Positions 34,457 through 44,267 of a stretch of 50,783 bases of DNA are shown piece after piece. The DNA is from Verrucomicrobium sp. BvORR034. GTDB taxonomy: Bacteria; Verrucomicrobiota; Verrucomicrobiia; Verrucomicrobiales; Verrucomicrobiaceae. The stretch is from NCBI RefSeq assembly GCF_000739635.1, contig NZ_BATQ01000011.1:1-50783 (forward strand). The letters run 5' to 3'. The notes under the pieces were generated by a model that was not told the origin of the DNA, did no database searches, and worked only from the letters and a program-made list of their open reading frames with translations. Position numbers and translations under genes: made by a program. The first letter of the stretch is position 1. Each line of letters begins with the position of its first letter.

Positions 34457-37400
34457 ATGAAAACTTCCCTTGGTTGTGGTTTGCTTTTGATGGCGCTGTT
34501 TTTTCTTCACGCAGCGGACACAGGTCCGGCGCGCGCCCAGGGGATCATCGTAAACAATCCCCCTCCCATCCCCATGGGGGACATCGACTCTGTGCGAAGC
34601 AAGTTCAGGGCCGATCAGGTCGAGGAAGGAGCCCGGAAGGGGGCGGATGAGCTGTGGGCGCTGACTGACTACCTGCTGCAACATGGCAATGCCCACATCA
34701 TGTTGCGCATGACAAAGACTCCCACTCCTTATCTGGCGCTCGCACGCTGGCGGGACTTTGCGGAAGACACTGGCACCGGAGAGCCGATACGGGTGGAACT
34801 GGAAAAACGGCATGGCTCCGACAAGACGCCCGCCATACAGCTCAGGCTGGCCCTGGCGCGTGCGGTGATGGGAGATGAGACCTCTGCGCTGCCAGTCTTT
34901 CGGGAGTGGATCGAGGATCATCCGTTGGACTATCTGGTCACGCTTCAGCTGGTGGAGGCGCTCATGAAACAGGAGCATGGATTGAAAGAGGCAATGGAGA
35001 GGCTCAACACCATGCCGGTGGAGATCTGGCGAGAAGCCGTACCAGACTGGGTGCAGGCCAGTTCCATCTACGGTAATCTGGAGGGAGCGACTGGACTGGC
35101 CCGTCTCGCGGCGGCGTGGTTGAAAAACGATCCTCCACCGTACAGCATGAGCTGGACGCTTCCGGTGCTGGATGACGTCGTGAAAGAGCGGTGGGAACGG
35201 AAGCGCGGATACCCGAGTTTGTTGAAGCTGCCTGATGGGAAGCCGACCCCCCAGGCTGAACCTGGGCACGAGCCTCTGCCGGAATTGATCCTGGCCAGGG
35301 AACTGGCTTATGAGGAGTTGCGCGAAGCCATGCGCGATTGTCCGGTCACGGCGTCACACGTCATCCCGATCTATGCCCGGGCAAGTTATCTGGCCGGACG
35401 GGACACGATGGTCTGGGCGCAGGAGGCACTGACGACGCTGAAGACCTTGCGGGATCAGCCGGAGTTCGCGGAAAGCAGATTTCTTCAACCATTGAGCGGT
35501 CCGTGGGAGGACTACGGAAGCGGCAACCACAAGTGTCCCAATGTCGCTGAACTGCTCATTCACTCGGCCTTTAAACTTGGCAGGAAAGACTGGTTTGAGC
35601 ACGAAGTGCTTCCGGTGCTCAAGTCTCTCTATGGCAACTACTCTGCGCTGCTGGAAGCGCGTGGGAGCCTGTACTTCTGCGAGCGCGGCGAATTCGTCGC
35701 CCGCGCCACGGCCTACCATGAAATTCGCACCCGCAACTACTCGCCCCGGCAGGATCTGACCTTGGAACATCTTCGCCCGATCCTGGAGGTGGTGCGTCAG
35801 CGCGGACTGGGGACTGAGGAAGATCAGCTGGTGAAAGAAGCGCTGAAGTGGGAGATGGATCGCGAGAGAAACTTCAACACGTCACAGTTGGAGGAGCACG
35901 CGCTGAAGCTGGAGGCGGATCGTGGGGAGGATGCGGTGAAGACCTTCATGAACGATCTGGTGTCTGCCGCTGCGGCTCGCGATGCCAGCCTGCAGCCCGT
36001 CAGGGAGGTGCTCTCGAGCCTCGCCCGGCACGAGGCCTTGTTCTTTCCTCTGATGATAGCCTGTTACGAACAGGGGCATGGTGGGAAGCAGGCGGTGGAT
36101 GGGGCGATTGAGAGCATCCGCAGCAATCGTCAAGTTCGCGCCAATCCCGAGGGCTTGCTCAACAGGTCTTCTTTCCTGAAACCGGCTGCGGACTTGCAAC
36201 CCTTCCTGAAGCGGGATCAGAGCATCAGTGCGCTGGCTTATCTGGGCATCCTGATCCGGGACTGCCCCCGTGCCAAAGAGATGACGGTGAGTCTGGCGGA
36301 CCGGCTGGAGAAGGAGCCCAGCTTCGGCCTGCGTCTGCTGCTGGCATCGATCGACAAAGCGTACGCGGACCCGGCCCGGTACCTCTATCCAGCGGCGGCG
36401 GAACTTGCCTCGCTTTCCCTGGAAAAACGGCGCGCTCTCTGGCCCGTGATCCTGCGTGCCTATCCCACTCTGGAAAAGGACGGCCAGGGTGTCCGCCCGG
36501 CCATTTTTGTTGAACTGATCGCCGAACGCCGGGAAAGCTTTGTCAAAGCGCTCGAAGACGCGCCGAATCTGGAGAGTTTGCAAATCTCCGGGGAGAGTTT
36601 TGAGAAACAGCTGTTCGCGACATTGCGTGAACTGGCCAAGTCCGATCCTGCTCAGATGCACCGTCTTTTCGTCAAGGGCGTGGCCCTTGCCTCGGCTTAC
36701 GAGAAGAACCGCGGTTGGTGGCACTTCACCGGCGATGGCTGGACGCTGCCGTGCAGCATGCTGGAGGAGCTGGCCTCAATCGCCCGCAACGATGCGCGAT
36801 CCCTGGGTGAGAATGAGTATCGCCGTCTGGTGCTGGACCTCTGCACTCCTCCGGAGCAATGCACGTATTTCCTAAAATCCGAATCCTGGAGTCAGCGGTG
36901 GAACCGTGGCCTGGAGATGAGCTTTCTGGATGCGGGTGGAGCAGGCGATGTGAGAAAAGGCTTTCGTGGAATGATCCGGACGTTGCAGCATCCCCACGCC
37001 GATGCGGCTGCACTCGTTGCCGCACCGGCGTTCCGGGAGCTGCTCGTGCGATCCTTTGCCCCCTGGCAGATTGCCACCATGCAGGCGGAGGCGATGTCTC
37101 TGGTCGGGGACGAGCCTTCTTTGCGCCCCGTGTGTGAGTTGTTTGCAAGCGAGGCTGTGCTGGCAAAGCTGGACGCCTGTCAACCGTGGGGCGCGGAGCC
37201 AGGAGAGGATCTCATGGTCCAGATCCGTCGTGAATGGGAGATCGTGACCCGTCGGATGGAGAACGAGAGTGTGAATCCGCTTCTCCGACTGTCCTATGCC
37301 GCTCATCGGGCACGATCTGATGGTCGTTTTCTGAACCCGTCTGCGGTTCGGGCCGGCATGAGGCTCCTGACGCAGGCGCTGCAGCAGGAATGGCCGGTCA

Positions 37401-39022
37401 GTGGCAACAGCCTGGCTCCGCTGGTGCAGGCGTTTCTGCATCTGCCGAAAGATGAACCGTGGAGGGCGGCATCGCTGGCCTTCCGGAGTGCCTGGCTGGA
37501 GCGTCTGAAAAACGACCGCAAGAATTCCTCAAAAGGAGGCGGCTTCTGGCCGCAGGAAATCATGCTCTCCACCTCGGTGGCGGTCTTTGCCGCAGAGCGG
37601 GACCTCTCGGGCCTCAAAAAGCTGTGGGAGCTGGAGGGGCACTCCCGCCAGCACCCGGGGACATTTGGTCAGGAACTGGTGAGGGCGGGATTGTTTGAAG
37701 AAGCCCTGGCCTACGTGCGACCTGCCATGAGGTTGGAAGACATGGCCTTCAACGTGGCCTGGCCCATCGATTCCAGTGATGTGGAGACGCTGCGCAGAGT
37801 GGACGCGCAATCGTTACTGAATCCCGAGGATCGCTTCGCACTCAAGGTCATGCTGACAAGACTGCGGAACCCTGTCTTCGGCATCGGCCAGCCCGTTCCG
37901 GTCCCCTTGTGGAATGAGAGATCCGGAGCCCTGGCGCGCGAGTTTGTTCAACTCAAGCATGGAGATCCAGGATGGCTGCGGCATTGCCTGTGGTCGGCGG
38001 ATGCTGTCCAGGCACTGGCCGCGTGGGGGCACAGCCAAAAGCAGTCGGACGAATGGGCAGCAGGACTGTGGGAGGGGCGCGCCTCGTGGCAGGGGCCCGC
38101 GTTGGATCGCATGTATGCCCCGCTCTGCATCGCCCTCAATGCAGCCCTGGAAGGGGATGCTGCCCCATGGGACCGGACCATGGAGGAACTGCGGGATGCG
38201 TGGGGCAAGGATGAATCACGCGGTGCCAAAGTCTATCGTGAGGCAGGGCAGGCGGCCTGCTGGACCTCGATGAACTATGTGTTGGGCAAGGACCTCGAGG
38301 AGATCCGGCGGGTGCAGCCGCTGCTGCAGGGTTATGTGAAATCACTGCCCTACCCCTCCGGCAGCGGCATTGAAGGATGCTGCCTCACCTTGCAACTGGC
38401 AGCCTCGGCCCTGCTGAATGAGAACGATGCGGTGATGAACGCAGTGTGGTCGGCCATGCCGGCGCGGAAACAGGCGACTTTCCAGGATATGGATCTGAGC
38501 CTGGCCTGGCCGAATGCCCTGGCGGCAAGCTCGACGGCCAAGGGAGCGTGCGATGAAAAACGGCCGCTGGAGATGCGGTTGCGTATCGTCACCAGGCTGG
38601 CCGCTCATCCCGCGTTGAGAGGTCATCTGAGACGCACGCCCAACGCCGTTCATCAGCTGATGAGCGTGGGGGTGCTGACGCCTGAGGAAGTGCGTGCTCA
38701 TGCTGGGGAACTCGCGGCCTGTGCGCCCTGCGCCAGCTGGCTGAGGGAGCTCGCCAGTGTGCTGGATGAGACTGGTGCAGCGGGATCGATCGTGACGATG
38801 TTGAAGGAGGGGGCAAGCAAGTGCCCGGCTGCGGATGACCCCTGGGTGGCGCTCACGTTGGGCGCGTATGCCGCGGAACGAGGCCAATGGAACGCCGCGC
38901 TGGACTTTGCCACCCATATCTTGCCTGCGGCTGCGGATCTGGCTGCGGATGACTTTGACAACCGCCGCATCGAGGCCGGTCGGCAGGCGCTTATGGATCG
39001 TATTCAAAGCAGCAGCAGGTAA
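34457..39022 (+). CDS. Secreted 1,521-residue helical protein of unknown function
   Basis: A very large single-frame protein with a signal peptide (MKTSLGCGLLLMALFFLHA, cleavage near residue 20 or 28). Almost all the rest is amphipathic helices with many Leu, Glu, Arg and Trp, like a long solenoid of TPR- or HEAT-type units. Recurrent elements such as LARWRDFAEDTGTGEP, LLLASIDKAYADPARY and LASVLDETGAAGSIV sit at irregular spacing, so I could not define one repeat unit. No catalytic motif, sortase signal or membrane anchor is visible. No neighbour is within 100 bp on the same strand; a Gfo/Idh/MocA gene follows at 101 bp. Confidence 0.9.
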   Translation: MKTSLGCGLLLMALFFLHAADTGPARAQGIIVNNPPPIPMGDIDSVRSKFRADQVEEGARKGADELWALTDYLLQHGNAHIMLRMTKTPTPYLALARWRDFAEDTGTGEPIRVELEKRHGSDKTPAIQLRLALARAVMGDETSALPVFREWIEDHPLDYLVTLQLVEALMKQEHGLKEAMERLNTMPVEIWREAVPDWVQASSIYGNLEGATGLARLAAAWLKNDPPPYSMSWTLPVLDDVVKERWERKRGYPSLLKLPDGKPTPQAEPGHEPLPELILARELAYEELREAMRDCPVTASHVIPIYARASYLAGRDTMVWAQEALTTLKTLRDQPEFAESRFLQPLSGPWEDYGSGNHKCPNVAELLIHSAFKLGRKDWFEHEVLPVLKSLYGNYSALLEARGSLYFCERGEFVARATAYHEIRTRNYSPRQDLTLEHLRPILEVVRQRGLGTEEDQLVKEALKWEMDRERNFNTSQLEEHALKLEADRGEDAVKTFMNDLVSAAAARDASLQPVREVLSSLARHEALFFPLMIACYEQGHGGKQAVDGAIESIRSNRQVRANPEGLLNRSSFLKPAADLQPFLKRDQSISALAYLGILIRDCPRAKEMTVSLADRLEKEPSFGLRLLLASIDKAYADPARYLYPAAAELASLSLEKRRALWPVILRAYPTLEKDGQGVRPAIFVELIAERRESFVKALEDAPNLESLQISGESFEKQLFATLRELAKSDPAQMHRLFVKGVALASAYEKNRGWWHFTGDGWTLPCSMLEELASIARNDARSLGENEYRRLVLDLCTPPEQCTYFLKSESWSQRWNRGLEMSFLDAGGAGDVRKGFRGMIRTLQHPHADAAALVAAPAFRELLVRSFAPWQIATMQAEAMSLVGDEPSLRPVCELFASEAVLAKLDACQPWGAEPGEDLMVQIRREWEIVTRRMENESVNPLLRLSYAAHRARSDGRFLNPSAVRAGMRLLTQALQQEWPVSGNSLAPLVQAFLHLPKDEPWRAASLAFRSAWLERLKNDRKNSSKGGGFWPQEIMLSTSVAVFAAERDLSGLKKLWELEGHSRQHPGTFGQELVRAGLFEEALAYVRPAMRLEDMAFNVAWPIDSSDVETLRRVDAQSLLNPEDRFALKVMLTRLRNPVFGIGQPVPVPLWNERSGALAREFVQLKHGDPGWLRHCLWSADAVQALAAWGHSQKQSDEWAAGLWEGRASWQGPALDRMYAPLCIALNAALEGDAAPWDRTMEELRDAWGKDESRGAKVYREAGQAACWTSMNYVLGKDLEEIRRVQPLLQGYVKSLPYPSGSGIEGCCLTLQLAASALLNENDAVMNAVWSAMPARKQATFQDMDLSLAWPNALAASSTAKGACDEKRPLEMRLRIVTRLAAHPALRGHLRRTPNAVHQLMSVGVLTPEEVRAHAGELAACAPCASWLRELASVLDETGAAGSIVTMLKEGASKCPAADDPWVALTLGAYAAERGQWNAALDFATHILPAAADLAADDFDNRRIEAGRQALMDRIQSSSR

Positions 39023-39123
39023 CATTTTCATCAGTATCCATCCCGAAAGGTGGATGAATCGGCGGAGGCGCGGCCCGTTTGGTTGCTACAGGGCAAATGC
39101 CCTGATTCATCGCTTCCGACGCC

Positions 39124-40404
39124 ATGTCCTCCCTACGCTCGCCCTCCCGTCGTCACTTCTTGAAGTCATCGTTCCCCTTGATCTTGTCCTCCGCAGTACT
39201 GGGCAGGGCAGGAGCCGTGGGGCCCAACAGCAAGATTGGCCTGGCGTGCATCGGCACGGGTGGCCAGGGCATGGCCAACTTGCGGTCCTTCCTCACGGAT
39301 GAGCGGGTGCAGGTGGTGGCGGCTTGTGATGTGGATGTGGCGCATCGGGAAGCGGCCGCCAAACTGGCGAAGCTGACCGCAGGCGATCTCTACAACGACT
39401 ATCGCGAGGTGCTCAAGCTCCCCAAGGTGGATGCGGTGATGAATGCCACGCCAGATCACTGGCACGCGGGCGTGGCCATCGCAGCGGCGAAGGCGGGCAA
39501 GGATCTCTTTTCCGAGAAGCCGTTGGGCGCGAGCATCGCGGAGGGGCGCGCGATCTGCAACGCGGTGGAGGAGAACAAACGGGTGCTTCAGTGCGGGACC
39601 TGGCGGAGATCAGGGCTGAAACCGCGCATGGCCTGTGAACTGGTGCGCAATGGTTATATTGGCGAACTCAAGGAGATTGAGGTGGGGGTGCCGGGCAAGT
39701 TCGCCATCCGGGGCAAGTTCACCGGGATGGAAGCACCTGAGGCAGTGCCGGCGGGATTCGACTACACGATGTGGCAGGGTCCATTGCCGGATCGTCCTTA
39801 CACCGCGGCACGATGCCACTTCAACTTCCGCTGGATCAATGACTATGCGCCGGGCTACATCACGGACTGGGGCGCGCATTTCCTGGACGTGGCCCAATGG
39901 GGGGCGGGCATGGATGACACCACGCCGGTGGAGGTTGAGGCGAAGCATGTGAAACGTCGCGCTCAAGGACTGTATGATGCCCCGGAGGAATATGAGATCG
40001 AATACCGTTACAACAACGGCGTCAAGATCCGCCTGGTGAGCACCACGGACACGGCGATGTACGGAGTGAAATTCATCGGCACCCAGGGCTGGATCTTCAG
40101 CGAGAACGAGACTCTCAAGGCCAGCTCCATCGACATTCTGCGCACGAAGCTGAAGGACTCTGACGTGCGGCTCTTCGAGTCGAAAAATCACCATCGTAAT
40201 TTTATCGATGCCATGCTCTCCCGGGGGCAGACTGCAGCCCCGGCCCAGATCGCCCAGCGCACGGCCACGGTGTGCTACATGGGCAGCATCGCGGCGGCCC
40301 TCCAGCGGCCGCTCAAGTTTGATCCGGGTGCGGAGAAGTTTGAAGGCGACGCGGAGGCCAATGCCCTGCTGGCCAAACCGGTGCGGGGGGGCTGGAAGGC
40401 GTGA
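39124..40404 (+). CDS. Tat-exported Gfo/Idh/MocA-family oxidoreductase
   Basis: A 426-residue enzyme with a twin-arginine signal (PSRRHFLKSSFPLILSSAVL). The Rossmann motif is IGLACIGTGGQGMANL, and the EKP motif that places the catalytic Lys is DLFSEKPLGAS. The second half (FNFRWINDYAPGYITDWGAHF) is the Planctomycetota/Verrucomicrobiota form also seen at 14539. The substrate is presumably a sugar or sugar acid. Its TGA overlaps the GTG of the next gene (GTGA), so an SGNH hydrolase is co-translated with it. Together they suggest stepwise processing of an acylated sugar. Confidence 0.92.
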   Translation: MSSLRSPSRRHFLKSSFPLILSSAVLGRAGAVGPNSKIGLACIGTGGQGMANLRSFLTDERVQVVAACDVDVAHREAAAKLAKLTAGDLYNDYREVLKLPKVDAVMNATPDHWHAGVAIAAAKAGKDLFSEKPLGASIAEGRAICNAVEENKRVLQCGTWRRSGLKPRMACELVRNGYIGELKEIEVGVPGKFAIRGKFTGMEAPEAVPAGFDYTMWQGPLPDRPYTAARCHFNFRWINDYAPGYITDWGAHFLDVAQWGAGMDDTTPVEVEAKHVKRRAQGLYDAPEEYEIEYRYNNGVKIRLVSTTDTAMYGVKFIGTQGWIFSENETLKASSIDILRTKLKDSDVRLFESKNHHRNFIDAMLSRGQTAAPAQIAQRTATVCYMGSIAAALQRPLKFDPGAEKFEGDAEANALLAKPVRGGWKA

Positions 40405-41534
40405 GGTGGCGTTGTTTCATCGCGCCCGTGCTGTGCCTGCTGGTCTGCCGGGCACTGTCCGGCGCCGGGGCGTTGCAGCTCACCCTGCCGCCGGTCTGGT
40501 ACGGTGTGCCTGGTGTGCCGGTGAGCCTCTACTACGAGAACGTGGTGCTCACGGAGCACCCGGAGGAGTTGCGGTTTGAGGTGAAGTGTGACCTCGGAAA
40601 GTCCGAGGCGCGTCGGTGGACGGTGACTCCGGAGGACAAGGACGTGGGGGAGCACGCCATGGAGGTGGTGGTGCGGGATGTAGCGGGCAAGGAACTGGAG
40701 CATACCCGCCTGCTTCTGAAGATCTCCCCGAAGGAAGCAGGCGTTGGCAGGCCCTTGAAGCTGCTGATCGTGGGGGACAGCCTGACAGCTGCCACGGCAT
40801 ACCCCAACGAACTGGCCAGACTTTTTTCCCTGCCGGGAAATCCGGCGTGGAAGATGTTTGGCCAGCATCAGCCCATGGCAGCCCAGCCCGGCGTGGCCCA
40901 CGAGGGCTACGGTGGCTGGACTTGGGCGGCATTTCTGACCCGGCATGAGGCAAAGGAGGAACGGACTCCAGATGGCAGGGGCTGGAAGAAGCGGAGCAGC
41001 CCCTTTGTCTTTGTGAATGACAAAGGAACTCCTGCTCTGGACGTGGGGCGCTATCTCCGTGAGACCTGTGGAGGTGAGCCGCCTGACGTCGTGACTTTCC
41101 TCCTGGGGATCAACGATTGTTTTGGAGCGAACCCGGAGGCTCCGGACAAGACGATCGACACGATGCTCGCCAATGCAGATCAATTGATCGCCGCCTTTCG
41201 CGAGGCATCGCCCGGGACGGCCATTGCCATCGGCCTGACCACACCGCCCAACACGCGGGAGGGGGCATTCGAGGCCAACTACAAGGGCAAATACCACCGT
41301 TGGGGCTGGAAGCGCATTCAGCACCGGCTGGTGCAACGGCAGTTGGAGAAGTTCAGCAACAGGGAGAAGGACCAGATTTTTGTCGTCCCCACGGAGCTGA
41401 ATGTGGATCCCTTGAATGGATACCCGGTGAACAATGCGGTGCACCCCAACGCAGAGGGCTATGCCCAGATAGGCAGCAGTTTCTACGCATGGCTCAAGGC
41501 GTGGCTGGCAATGCAATCTGGAGCGGTAAAGTAG
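40401..41534 (+). CDS. Exported SGNH/GDSL hydrolase
   Basis: A 377-residue exported esterase with a GTG start overlapping the previous stop. The signal is FIAPVLCLLVCRALSGAGA. An N-terminal beta domain (about 30-115) precedes the SGNH domain: block I GDSLT with Ser127, block III GIND, and block V NAVHPNAEGY with the catalytic His. SGNH hydrolases remove acetyl or other acyl groups from glycans, which fits the sugar oxidoreductase before it and the DUF1593 protein after it. The gap to that gene is 54 bp. The exact ester is unknown. Confidence 0.9.
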   Translation: MRWRCFIAPVLCLLVCRALSGAGALQLTLPPVWYGVPGVPVSLYYENVVLTEHPEELRFEVKCDLGKSEARRWTVTPEDKDVGEHAMEVVVRDVAGKELEHTRLLLKISPKEAGVGRPLKLLIVGDSLTAATAYPNELARLFSLPGNPAWKMFGQHQPMAAQPGVAHEGYGGWTWAAFLTRHEAKEERTPDGRGWKKRSSPFVFVNDKGTPALDVGRYLRETCGGEPPDVVTFLLGINDCFGANPEAPDKTIDTMLANADQLIAAFREASPGTAIAIGLTTPPNTREGAFEANYKGKYHRWGWKRIQHRLVQRQLEKFSNREKDQIFVVPTELNVDPLNGYPVNNAVHPNAEGYAQIGSSFYAWLKAWLAMQSGAVK

Positions 41535-41588
41535 GACACGCTCTGGGATCACGCTTCCGGGGCGGTGGAGGATGTGTATCATGGGCGG

Positions 41589-44027
41589 ATGCGCCTTGGC
41601 CAAGTCACACTCCATTTCCGGCATGTCACCTACGCGGGACTGGCGGCGTGGCTGCTGAACTCTGGCGGCCCGTTGCTGGCTCAAGACCTGGATTCCCGCC
41701 CGCGCATTCTCATCGAGACGGATGCTGGCGGAGATCCTGACGACGAGCAGTCACTGGTGCGATTCCTCGTCTATGCCAGCGAGTTCGACATAGAAGGCAT
41801 CATCGCCACCCGTAAAGAGGCCCGGGTAGGAGAGAACAAGAACCCGGTGCGGGATGGCTTGGGGATTGTGCAGGCGATGGTGCGCGCCTATGGCGAGTGT
41901 CATCCCAACCTCGTGTTGCATGATCTCCGCTTTCCTTCATCGGAAGCACTGCTCAAGACCTGTGTGGCGGGTTATCAGGATGCGGAAGACGGGGTAAATC
42001 TCATCATCACGGCTGTGGACAAGGATGACCGGAGACCCGTGTGGTTCTCCAACTGGGGAACGGACCGGGGCAGTGCTGAGAGCTGCCTGAAGCGGGCGCT
42101 GGACAAGGTGCTGAAGGAACGGGGACAGGAGGGGTATGCCAAGTTCAAGAACAAGCTGCGCCTGTGCTCCTCGGACCGGTTCGCGGAACATACTGCCACC
42201 TTGAAACCGGCCTTCCGTCGGTGGGTGGATACCAGCCAGCCTGAGCAGGAGGGGAAACGGTGGTACCACCAGTTTTCCCGGATCACGGCCCAGTCGGGAG
42301 GCTTCGACATTCAGCGGGATGTCATCCAGGATCACGGCCCGCTGGGGCGGCTCTACCCGACCAATACCAGCCTGCCGCAAAAAGAGGGGGACACCTCCCT
42401 GTTCTTGTACCTGGTACCCAATGGCCTCTCAGATCCCAATGAGCCCGGCTGGGGAGGCTGGGGCGGGAGGTTGGGGCAGAACCCGAACCACCCGGACAAA
42501 GCGTATTACTGGGCCAACGTGCAGGATACCTGGGAGGGGACGACGCATCGCGACCAGACGCTGGGGCGGTGGGCGGCCGACTTGCAGAACGACTTCAAGG
42601 CTCGTATGGACTGGTGTGTGGCGGATGCTTATGACAAGGCCAATCATGCGCCTATCCCGGTCCTGAATGGGAACGAGGGCAAAGGCGTGATGCATCTGGT
42701 GGTGCGTGAAGGGGACAAGGTGGAGCTGAGCGCCAAGGGCACCCGGGATCCTGATGGGCAACCTATTCGCATGGAATGGATGGTCTATCCTGAAGCCGGA
42801 ACGTATCGCGGCGAGGTGGTGCTTTCAGCGACGGAAGGCGGGCAGACAAGTTTCATCGCACCCAAGCCCGATCAGTATGGGGCTTGCACGATCCATGTCG
42901 TGCTGCGGCTGCAGGATCAGGGGACGCCTCCTTTGTGTGCCTATCGTCGTGCCGTAGTGGTGGTGGAAAGTCCACCTGCTCCTGCGGCCGGCGTGTTTCC
43001 GGGCAGTGAATGGGAAATGGCAACGCCGGAGTCCCAGGGGGTGCGTGGCGTGAAGCTGACAGAGGCAGTGCGCTACCTGGACAACTCCCTGGGCCAGGAC
43101 GGGGTGCGGGAACTGGTCATCATCCGCCATGGGAAGATGGTCTGGAAGGGGGCGGACATCGACAAGGTGCATGGCACGTGGTCGCTCACAAAGAGCTTCA
43201 CCAGCACCGTGATGGGTCTGCTCGTGGATGACGGCAAGTTCACGCCTGACACCCGGGTGGCAGTGGTGTTGCCAGAGATGGAGGCTCTCTATCCGGAACT
43301 CACCCTACGGCATTTCGCCACGATGACCTCGGGCTACCGTGCCCAGGGGGATGAGACGACGGGCAGCTACAAACATGGTCCGAGCAAGACACCGTTCATT
43401 CCGGGGGATCCGCTCTTTCGCCCGCCGGGCAGTCAGTTTGCCTATTGGGACTCAGCCATGAACCAGTTTGGCCATGTGCTCACCCGCATTGCCGGGGAGC
43501 CCATGGCGGAGGTATTCAAGCGCCGGATCGCGGATCCCATTGGGATGCACCCGGACCGTTGGAAATGGGGAAACCTGGGGCGAAAGGAGGGGCTGCTGAT
43601 GAACTGCGGTTCAGGAAATCGAGGTCAGTCGGTGCAGATCAGTGCAGGTGATCTGGCCCGCTTTGGCTGGTTGATGCGGAATGTTGGGCGCTGGGGCGAC
43701 AGGCAGTTGTTGAGCGCCAAATGGGTGGAGGAGGCGACCCGAGTGCAGGTGCCTGCCACGCTGCCATGGGGGCATGCGGAAGGCAGCGCCGATGGCAGGG
43801 GGTGCTATGGCTACAACTGGTGGATCAACGGTGTGCAGGCAGATGGTTCACTGAAATTCCCCCACGCCCCGGTGGGTGCCTATTGTGCCGCCGGGCACAA
43901 CAACAACCGTTGTTTTGTCATTCCACAGTGGGACATGGTGATCGTCCGATTGGGCCTTGACGGAGATTCGTCCGACATGGTGTGGAGTGATTTCCTAGAT
44001 CGTGTGGGAGAAGCGGTAGAGCGATGA
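41589..44027 (+). CDS. DUF1593 (nucleoside-hydrolase-like) protein fused to a serine beta-lactamase-like domain
   Basis: An 812-residue exported protein from the ATG at 41589 (a GTG at 41565 is possible). After a signal peptide, residues about 35-390 match the DUF1593/Sde182 nucleoside-hydrolase-like pattern: RILIETDAGGDPDDEQSLVR with the acidic metal-site cluster, IEGIIAT, and a WANVQDTWEGTTHRDQTLG block. A beta-rich linker follows (about 390-465). Residues about 475-805 form a class C beta-lactamase/DD-peptidase fold with the SxxK motif at Ser532-Lys535 (SLTKS), Tyr619 and a late GHNNN segment. Such fusions are uncommon; each half normally stands alone. The serine hydrolase may deacylate a product released by the first half. 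Confidence 0.87.
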   Translation: MRLGQVTLHFRHVTYAGLAAWLLNSGGPLLAQDLDSRPRILIETDAGGDPDDEQSLVRFLVYASEFDIEGIIATRKEARVGENKNPVRDGLGIVQAMVRAYGECHPNLVLHDLRFPSSEALLKTCVAGYQDAEDGVNLIITAVDKDDRRPVWFSNWGTDRGSAESCLKRALDKVLKERGQEGYAKFKNKLRLCSSDRFAEHTATLKPAFRRWVDTSQPEQEGKRWYHQFSRITAQSGGFDIQRDVIQDHGPLGRLYPTNTSLPQKEGDTSLFLYLVPNGLSDPNEPGWGGWGGRLGQNPNHPDKAYYWANVQDTWEGTTHRDQTLGRWAADLQNDFKARMDWCVADAYDKANHAPIPVLNGNEGKGVMHLVVREGDKVELSAKGTRDPDGQPIRMEWMVYPEAGTYRGEVVLSATEGGQTSFIAPKPDQYGACTIHVVLRLQDQGTPPLCAYRRAVVVVESPPAPAAGVFPGSEWEMATPESQGVRGVKLTEAVRYLDNSLGQDGVRELVIIRHGKMVWKGADIDKVHGTWSLTKSFTSTVMGLLVDDGKFTPDTRVAVVLPEMEALYPELTLRHFATMTSGYRAQGDETTGSYKHGPSKTPFIPGDPLFRPPGSQFAYWDSAMNQFGHVLTRIAGEPMAEVFKRRIADPIGMHPDRWKWGNLGRKEGLLMNCGSGNRGQSVQISAGDLARFGWLMRNVGRWGDRQLLSAKWVEEATRVQVPATLPWGHAEGSADGRGCYGYNWWINGVQADGSLKFPHAPVGAYCAAGHNNNRCFVIPQWDMVIVRLGLDGDSSDMVWSDFLDRVGEAVER

Positions 44028-44118
44028 CGGTGCAGCACTTGGCCATGGAGGCAGTGATGGCGAATGGGGAGAGAGCTGATTTCCCCGGCCTCCACACCTG
44101 ATCCTCCTCTTCGTCCTA

Positions 44119-44182
44119 CCCAACGTTGACTCGCTGGAAGCTCGTCCAACGTTGGGCTGTGCTAAATATCCCTTTCAGGGAT
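44119..44182. repeat. Inverted-repeat element with triloop hairpin
   Basis: Arms CCCAACGTTG (44119-44128) and CAACGTTGGG (44147-44156) are exact inverted repeats. Twelve bases on lies a perfect hairpin ATCCCT-TTC-AGGGAT (44168-44182). The element sits between convergent genes and may act as a transcript end. No transposase is present. Confidence 0.75.
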
Positions 44183-44267
44183 GAAGTTTCATGTTGCTGC
44201 CTGATGCACAATTGCATCGAACCCGAGCTCCACCACTCCTCGTCTTGTAAATCTAAACAAAATCTTG

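Noticed and set aside
40275-41684. Minus-strand open frame of 469 codons
   Set aside because: It lies antisense to the SGNH hydrolase and the ends of its neighbours; no recognisable domain.
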